A DNA stretch of 64,000 bases, taken from NCBI RefSeq assembly GCF_003019675.1, contig NZ_CP028105.1:1-64000 (forward strand), written 5' to 3'. A program made the position numbers and the translations under genes. Positions 59,106 to 64,000 of this stretch are shown in pieces. Numbering within the stretch: position 1 is the stretch's first letter; every line of letters starts with the position of its first letter. The notes beneath the pieces were generated by a model. The model was not told where the DNA came from, made no database searches, and saw only the letters and a list, made by a program, of their open reading frames with translations. This DNA is from Fusobacterium ulcerans. GTDB taxonomy: Bacteria; Fusobacteriota; Fusobacteriia; Fusobacteriales; Fusobacteriaceae.

Positions 59106-59132
59106 ATATTTTAATTAAAAATATGATATAAT
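59106..59132 (+). promoter_or_regulatory. Promoter of the winged-helix regulator, with a repeat also found left of attL
   Basis: TGATATAAT, an extended -10 box, ends at 59132, about 40 bp before the ATG. The 22 bp 59106-59127 (ATATTTTAATTAAAAATATG...) are repeated exactly at 21828-21849 in the left flank and form a near palindrome around TTAATTAA. It may bind a regulator common to both flanking genes. Confidence 0.5.
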
Positions 59133-59172
59133 TCACTGTATACAATAATTTAATTTTTGAAGAGGTAATTTG

Positions 59173-60459
59173 ATGAAAATAGCTATAATTGGATCTCCTG
59201 ATTCTGTTGAAAAAATATATTCTATCCTTTCAAAGGAATATACTCATATTAAATTTATAAAATATTCTAAAATAAAAGTTAGAGAACTTTTAGAAATAAC
59301 TCAAAACATAGAAAATGAAGTTGATGGAATCTATCTTACAGGGATTGCAGTATATTCATTTTTAAGTAAAAATCTAGAATTGACTAAACCGATTGTTTTT
59401 ACCAAAAGGGGACAGATTGGAATGTTAAAATCTTTTTGGGAATTAAAAAATGATGGTATCCAATTGGAAAATCTTAAAATAGGTATTGATGTAGTTGAAG
59501 AAAAAGATATTTTAGAATTTTTTGAAGAATTTGAAATCAGCATAAAAGATTTTTATCTTCAAAAATATGACTTTTCTCTCTCTGAAGAGGAATATCTTCA
59601 AAACTTTTTAACTAAATATGAAAATAAAGAAATAAATTGTATTCTTACATCTTTTGGACATATCTATTATCATTTGAAAGAAAAAAACATACCTGTTTAT
59701 AGAATTCAAGCTACTAAATTTGAAATCAAGGAGGAGTTTAAAAATCTTATCAATACTATAAAATACAAAAAAATAGAAAAAAGTTTAATCTGTGTTCAAA
59801 TAATTAAATTAATTGAATCTTCTAATCAAAATAGAGTACAGGGAAATCTTTTACAAAATAAAATAGAATTTGAAAAAGACTTATTAGATTATTCAAAAGA
59901 AATGGAAGGAAATATTCAAATAACTGCTGACAACGAATACTTAATTCTTTCAAATAAAGGATTAGTATACAATAAGGAAAATCTTAAGACTATCAATTCT
60001 ATTGTTTCTAAAAAATATAAAAAAGCTTTTCTAATTGGAATTGGAATTGGAGAAGGAGCCACTATTCATCAATCTGAAAAAAATGCTAGAAACGCTTTAA
60101 AATTAAGTATCAGTGAAGGAAAAAACAATATTTATTTTTATGATGGTCTTGAAATAAAAGGACCTTTAATGAATGAAAAAGAAATAAATTATGTAAATTC
60201 CATAGATAAAAATATTGCTGACTTATCAAAAAAAATTGGCATCAGTTCTTCTTATATAGAAAAAATTAAATCAATAATGAAAAAGCTTGAAAAAGACACT
60301 TTTACCAGTGAAGACTTAGCCGATTTTCTTAATATAACTGAAAGAAGTGTCAATCGTATATTAAAAAAAATAATAGAAAATGGCTATGCAGAGGAAAGTA
60401 AATTTGAAAATCCTACTGGAGCTGGAAGACCTAGACGTGTAATAAAAATCAATTTTTAA
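59173..60459 (+). CDS. Transcriptional regulator with C-terminal winged helix
   Basis: The 428-residue protein has an N-terminal region resembling a response-receiver or Rossmann-like fold ('KIAIIGSPDSVEKIYSIL'), a middle domain with 'FLIGIGIGEGATIHQSEKNARNAL' resembling a degenerate GGDEF, and a C-terminal winged helix ('FTSEDLADFLNITERSVNRILKKIIENGYAEE'). I choose the ATG at 59173 with GAGG 7 nt upstream rather than the TTG at 59170. It likely controls the DUF3100 operon downstream. The signal is unknown. Confidence 0.7.
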   Translation: MKIAIIGSPDSVEKIYSILSKEYTHIKFIKYSKIKVRELLEITQNIENEVDGIYLTGIAVYSFLSKNLELTKPIVFTKRGQIGMLKSFWELKNDGIQLENLKIGIDVVEEKDILEFFEEFEISIKDFYLQKYDFSLSEEEYLQNFLTKYENKEINCILTSFGHIYYHLKEKNIPVYRIQATKFEIKEEFKNLINTIKYKKIEKSLICVQIIKLIESSNQNRVQGNLLQNKIEFEKDLLDYSKEMEGNIQITADNEYLILSNKGLVYNKENLKTINSIVSKKYKKAFLIGIGIGEGATIHQSEKNARNALKLSISEGKNNIYFYDGLEIKGPLMNEKEINYVNSIDKNIADLSKKIGISSSYIEKIKSIMKKLEKDTFTSEDLADFLNITERSVNRILKKIIENGYAEESKFENPTGAGRPRRVIKINF

Positions 60460-60480
60460 TTTAATAACTTTTTAACTCTT

Positions 60481-60516
60481 CGTATGTAAGTTCAAAAAAT
60501 TACATACGTTTTTTTT
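60481..60516 (+). terminator. Terminator after the regulator gene
   Basis: Perfect 9-bp arms CGTATGTAA / TTACATACG with a 10-nt loop and a run of eight T. Confidence 0.85.
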
Positions 60517-60570
60517 ATTTGCATCAAATTATAAGTACTATTAATACTTTTTTCGAAAAAAACCATTTTT

Positions 60571-60613
60571 TTCCAAACATTTAATTGACAAAATTATTTT
60601 TTTGGAATATACT
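60571..60613 (+). promoter_or_regulatory. Strong promoter of the DUF3100 operon with flanking inverted repeat
   Basis: Consensus TTGACA (60585-60590), 17 bp, TATACT (60608-60613). TTCCAAA (60571-60577) and TTTGGAA (60601-60607) form an inverted repeat around the -35 box, a likely operator. A TTTTTTCGAAAAAA palindrome lies just upstream (60548-60561). Confidence 0.72.
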
Positions 60614-60679
60614 TGCTTTAAATAAAGTCCTATTTAAGACAAAGACTTAAAATGTAAAATTATTTAAGGAGGAACAACT

Positions 60680-61492
60680 ATGAAAAATTCTTTATTAAAA
60701 GTAATAATAACTTCTTTAATCATTGTTATTATTTCTGAGATGATTGGAAAAATTGCTATTCCTGTATGGAAAGTAAGTATCATCTTATTTCCTATGCTTT
60801 ATGCTGTTGTTATCGGATTATTTATTACTCCTGATCTACTTGGGAAAAAAATAAAAGCCTTGAGAAAGCTGGTAGACCAAGAAGAAATAGTTCTTGCTGG
60901 AGAACTGGTAGGAATGGGATTATTAATCCTTGGTGTTAAATATGGTACTCTTGCAGGACCTAATATACAAAAAATCTTAACTGCTGGACCAGCATTTTTA
61001 GCTCAAGAATGTGGACATCTGCTTTCTCCATTAGTTGCTCTTCCTTTAGCTTTATTACTTGGAATGAAAAGAGAAGCTGTTGGGGCAACATCTAGTATCA
61101 GTAGAGAACCATCACTTGGAGTTATCAGTGAAAAATATGGTATAAACTCTCCTGAAGGAAGCGGAGTTTTAGGAACTTATTTAATTGGAACAGTTATTGG
61201 TACTATTATATTTGGTATTCTTGGTTCTGTTTCTATTTACTCTGGAATTCATCCTTATGCTTTAGGAATGGCTTGTGGAGTAGGAAGCGGAAGTATGATG
61301 ACTGCTGCTGCTGCCGCTTTGACAGAAGTTGTTCCACCTGATATGAAAGATACTGTTCTCGCATATGCAGCTACTAGTAATATGCTTTCAGGAATTACTG
61401 GAGTAAACTTTTTAATCTTTGTAACATTACCTTTAACTAATAAAATGTATTCTGTTTTAGAACCAATTTTAGGAAGAAGAGGAGGAAAATAA
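60680..61492 (+). CDS. DUF3100 family membrane protein
   Basis: The 270-residue protein has about eight hydrophobic helices and Gly-rich loops such as 'GMACGVGSGSMMTAAAAALTEVVP', matching DUF3100. The family is probably a transporter. It starts an operon with a second small membrane protein (1-bp gap) and an M20 amidohydrolase, so the likely cargo is a small amino-acid or peptide-like compound that the hydrolase then cleaves. This is an inference from context. Confidence 0.8.
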   Translation: MKNSLLKVIITSLIIVIISEMIGKIAIPVWKVSIILFPMLYAVVIGLFITPDLLGKKIKALRKLVDQEEIVLAGELVGMGLLILGVKYGTLAGPNIQKILTAGPAFLAQECGHLLSPLVALPLALLLGMKREAVGATSSISREPSLGVISEKYGINSPEGSGVLGTYLIGTVIGTIIFGILGSVSIYSGIHPYALGMACGVGSGSMMTAAAAALTEVVPPDMKDTVLAYAATSNMLSGITGVNFLIFVTLPLTNKMYSVLEPILGRRGGK

Positions 61493-61494
61493 AC

Positions 61495-61959
61495 ATGACA
61501 ATAAATTTACCAAGACTAAAGAAAAACACAGGACTTTTATTTATTGCAGGAATGCTTGTTCTTTTAACACAGAAAATAGGATTGAATATGCCGATTATTG
61601 ATGCTATTCCTGGAATGATAATTATTATTGCTGTAGCTATGATAGCTTTGATTATAAGAGATTTGTTTCCAAAATCTATATTTCCTGCTTTTGGATGGGT
61701 TACTATTTTAGGATTTATTTTCAGTATGCCTTATAATCCTTTATCTTCAACATTTATGCACTATACTGATAAGATTAATTTCATGGCAATTACAACTCCT
61801 TTACTTGCTTTCGCTGGACTTTCTGTTGGAAACAAAATAGATGATCTGAAAAAAATGTCATGGAAAATTATCCTTATTTCAATAATTGTTTTCATCACTA
61901 TATTCTTTGCTTGTGCTCTTATTGCTGAAACTGTTTTAAAACTAAGAGGAGATATTTAA
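61495..61959 (+). CDS. Small membrane protein, probable partner of the DUF3100 protein
   Basis: The 154-residue protein has four or five transmembrane helices and the loop 'TPLLAFAGLSVGNKIDDLKKMSWK'. It follows the DUF3100 gene by two bases and precedes the amidohydrolase. It probably forms one transport unit with the larger protein. No firm family name. Confidence 0.65.
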   Translation: MTINLPRLKKNTGLLFIAGMLVLLTQKIGLNMPIIDAIPGMIIIIAVAMIALIIRDLFPKSIFPAFGWVTILGFIFSMPYNPLSSTFMHYTDKINFMAITTPLLAFAGLSVGNKIDDLKKMSWKIILISIIVFITIFFACALIAETVLKLRGDI

Positions 61960-62042
61960 ATTTTAAAGCATTGAAATACTGTTAAATAAAAAGTATAATT
62001 TAGTTATAAAGCTATGTCTAAAAAGGGTCTAAGGAGGATCAA

Positions 62043-63362
62043 ATGAACAAAAATGAATTAAAAGAAAGAGTACTTGCAGCTATTGAAGAAAATAAAGCCA
62101 CTATCATAACAGCAGGAAGAAAAATATATTCAAATCCTGAATTTGGATATAAAGAATTTGAAACAACAAAAACTGTTAGTGAATTTTTTAAGAATGAACT
62201 GGGATTAGAAGTTGAAGATAAAATAGCTTATACAGGATGCAGAGCTAGAATAAACGAAGATAAAAATGGGCCTAAAGTAGCTATACTTGGAGAATTAGAT
62301 GGAATATCTTGTTCAGAGCATCCTGATGCCAACAGCATTGGCGCTTCTCATACTTGCGGTCACAATGTGCAGATAGCTGGAATGCTTGGAGCTGCTGTAG
62401 GACTTATCAAATCTGGTGTTTTCAAAGACCTTGATGGAAAAATAGATTTCATTGCAACTCCTGCTGAAGAGTTTATCGAACTTGCATACAGAAGCAAACT
62501 AAAAGCTGAAGGACATATCAAATATTTTGGTGGAAAACAAGAACTAATCAGAAAAGGTGCTTTCGATGATGTAGACATGAGTATAATGTTCCATGTGCTT
62601 GATACTGGAGATAAAAAAGTACTTGTAGGACCTGAAAGCAATGGATTTATAGGTAAAGAAATTAAATTTATAGGAAAAGAGGCTCACGCAGGTTCTGCTC
62701 CATATGAAGGAATAAATGCTTTAAATGCAGCTATGCTTGCTATTAATAATGTAAATGCTCAAAGAGAGACTTTCAAAGAAGCTGACAGAGTAAGATTCCA
62801 TCCTATTATTACAAAAGGGGGAGACATTGTAAATGTGGTTCCTGCTGATGTAAGAATGGAATCATATGTAAGAGCTAGAACTATTGACAGTATGATAGAT
62901 GCTAACAAAAAAGTCAACAGAGCTCTTATTGCTGGAGCTATGGCTGTTGGAGCTGAAATAGAAATAACTGAACTTCCAGGATATCTTCCTATTTTAAAAC
63001 ATGATGATATGGAAAATGTTCTTAGAGAAAATCTTCATTATATAGGATTGACAGATGAAGATATCATAGATGGAGGAGATTTCACTGGATCATTCGATTT
63101 TGGTGATGTATCTCATATCATTCCTACTCTTCACCCTATGTTTGGTGGAGTAAAAGGTGCTCTTCATACTAGAGGATACTCTATTGTAGATGAAGAATAT
63201 GCTTATCTTGCTCCTGCTAAATCTATGGCTCTTACAGTTGTAGATCTTTTATTTGATGAAGCTAAAACAGGAAAAGAAATTCTTAAAAACTTCAAACCTG
63301 TTATGACAAAAGAAGAATATCTTGCTTTCATGGAATCTAATGATAAAACTATAAAAGCATAA
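62043..63362 (+). CDS. M20 family amidohydrolase
   Basis: The 439-residue metal-dependent hydrolase has the M20D pattern: 'RKIYSNPEFGYKEFET', 'HTCGHNVQIAGMLGAAVGL', the acidic pair 'TPAEEFIEL', 'FIGKEAHAGSAPYEGINALNA' for the lid domain, and a late 'SHIIPTLHPMFGG' histidine. It probably deacylates or deaminates a small amide substrate brought in by the DUF3100 proteins. A LysR-type gene lies convergent on the other side of a shared terminator. Confidence 0.88.
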   Translation: MNKNELKERVLAAIEENKATIITAGRKIYSNPEFGYKEFETTKTVSEFFKNELGLEVEDKIAYTGCRARINEDKNGPKVAILGELDGISCSEHPDANSIGASHTCGHNVQIAGMLGAAVGLIKSGVFKDLDGKIDFIATPAEEFIELAYRSKLKAEGHIKYFGGKQELIRKGAFDDVDMSIMFHVLDTGDKKVLVGPESNGFIGKEIKFIGKEAHAGSAPYEGINALNAAMLAINNVNAQRETFKEADRVRFHPIITKGGDIVNVVPADVRMESYVRARTIDSMIDANKKVNRALIAGAMAVGAEIEITELPGYLPILKHDDMENVLRENLHYIGLTDEDIIDGGDFTGSFDFGDVSHIIPTLHPMFGGVKGALHTRGYSIVDEEYAYLAPAKSMALTVVDLLFDEAKTGKEILKNFKPVMTKEEYLAFMESNDKTIKA

Positions 63363-63368
63363 TTTAAG

Positions 63369-63407
63369 AAAATGAGGACAAATCAATATATTGATTATCC
63401 TCATTTT
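63369..63407. terminator. Bidirectional terminator
   Basis: Perfect 10-bp arms AAAATGAGGA / TCCTCATTTT with flanking T and A runs on both strands. It lies between the convergent amidohydrolase and LysR genes. Confidence 0.85.
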
Positions 63408-63408
63408 T

Positions 63409-64000
63409 TTATTTCTCAAGTTTTTTACACATATCAATAAAAGACATTGCTGATGAACTTAAATATTTATTTTTATGGTGAATAATATTAAATTTTCTCA
63501 CAAATTTTATATTTTTTATTCTTACTCTTGATACTATTTTTTTCTCAAGCTCCTCTTTTACAAGATAATATGGCAGTACTGCTATTCCTATATTCTGCTG
63601 TACAGCAATTACTAAAGCTCTTGTACTAATACTTTCCCACAGAGGTTCTATAGTTATTCCTCTTGAAAAAAGTATACTGTCAAACAATTCTCTTGTACCG
63701 CTTCCCCTCTCTCTTAAAAGGAAATTCTGGTTTTTTATCTCTTCCAGAGAAACAGTTTCCTTTTCTGCCAAAGGATTTTTAGGACTGCATATTATTACAA
63801 GCTTATCATCTAAGATAGGCTCGCTTATTATATTTTCCGAATGTATTATTCCATCTATTATAGCTAAATCCAGTTCATTTGTCAGAAGTTTATTTTCTAT
63901 TATTTTCGAATTTTCTATATATACATTTATTTTAACTCCAGGACATATTTCAGCAAATTTCTCTACATATTTTGGCATAAAGTATGTTCCTGTTGCAATA
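63409..64000 (-). CDS. LysR-type regulator, C-terminal part (cut by window end)
   Basis: The visible part (about 197 residues) is the periplasmic-binding-like effector domain: 'ATGTYFMPKYVEKFAEICPGVKINVYIEN', 'ELDLAIIDG', 'FLLRERGSGTRELFDS' and 'AVQQNIGIAVLPYYLV'. The reading frame stays open to the window edge, so the DNA-binding N-terminus lies outside. It may regulate the convergent operon or an unrelated target. Confidence 0.88.
   Translation of the reverse strand, partial: IATGTYFMPKYVEKFAEICPGVKINVYIENSKIIENKLLTNELDLAIIDGIIHSENIISEPILDDKLVIICSPKNPLAEKETVSLEEIKNQNFLLRERGSGTRELFDSILFSRGITIEPLWESISTRALVIAVQQNIGIAVLPYYLVKEELEKKIVSRVRIKNIKFVRKFNIIHHKNKYLSSSAMSFIDMCKKLEK

Overview
The window comes from an AT-rich bacterium with an outer membrane. 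BamA, a Skp/OmpH chaperone, LpxD and a TamB-like protein sit beside MreC, SerS, a class II aldolase, MnmG, RsmG and a Ktr potassium system. This gene set, the very low GC and the DUF3100/M20 operon at the right end fit the Fusobacteriota, most likely Fusobacterium. That assignment is my inference from gene content, not a database match.

Host, left side (1-21890): almost everything is on the minus strand. In transcription order the genes are marR-MATE efflux, pepT, ktrB-ktrA-mnmG-rsmG, tamB-bamA-skp-lpxD-DUF2344-serS with a small membrane protein, fba, and a PepT-like peptidase with mreC. A near-perfect palindrome over the marR promoter suggests autoregulation of marR and the pump.

Prophage (21891-59010, about 37.1 kb): a temperate contractile-tailed phage is bounded by a perfect 25-bp direct repeat (attL 21891-21915, attR 58986-59010) in an intergenic site. 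Read along the minus strand from the immunity region leftwards it carries: early genes; a replication module (Sak4-like ATPase, DUF669 SSB, exonuclease, primase-helicase) next to an array of twelve 7-bp iterons that is probably the replication origin; a RuvC-like nuclease and an m4C-type methylase; a DUF1492/ArpU-like late regulator; a leader RNA between two terminators; HNH and both terminase subunits around a possible cos site; an HK97-type head; a PBSX/Mu-type contractile tail with a programmed -1 frameshift in the tail chaperone; fibre genes; endolysin; and two different holins.

The plus-strand right part of the prophage is the lysogeny region: an S24 repressor facing a Cro-like gene across operator-bearing promoters. 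Tightly packed behind the repressor is a candidate exclusion/defence operon: an Ltp-repeat secreted protein, a DUF262 protein, an R-x4-H HEPN protein, a DPPY adenine methylase and a GNAT-fold protein. A frameshifted lipoprotein gene and the tyrosine integrase follow. A DUF4145-like moron and a 27-codon hydrophobic toxin-like gene also lie on the plus strand among minus-strand early genes. The latter is preceded by a 107-nt leader that folds as a three-way junction with a possible pseudoknot.

Host, right side (59011-64000): a winged-helix regulator, a DUF3100 membrane-protein pair with an M20 amidohydrolase, and the 3' part of a LysR-type regulator cut by the window edge. The best candidates for something undescribed are the repressor-linked DUF262/HEPN/methylase/GNAT cargo and the structured RNA in front of the small toxin. 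No tRNA, rRNA, CRISPR array or insertion sequence was seen.
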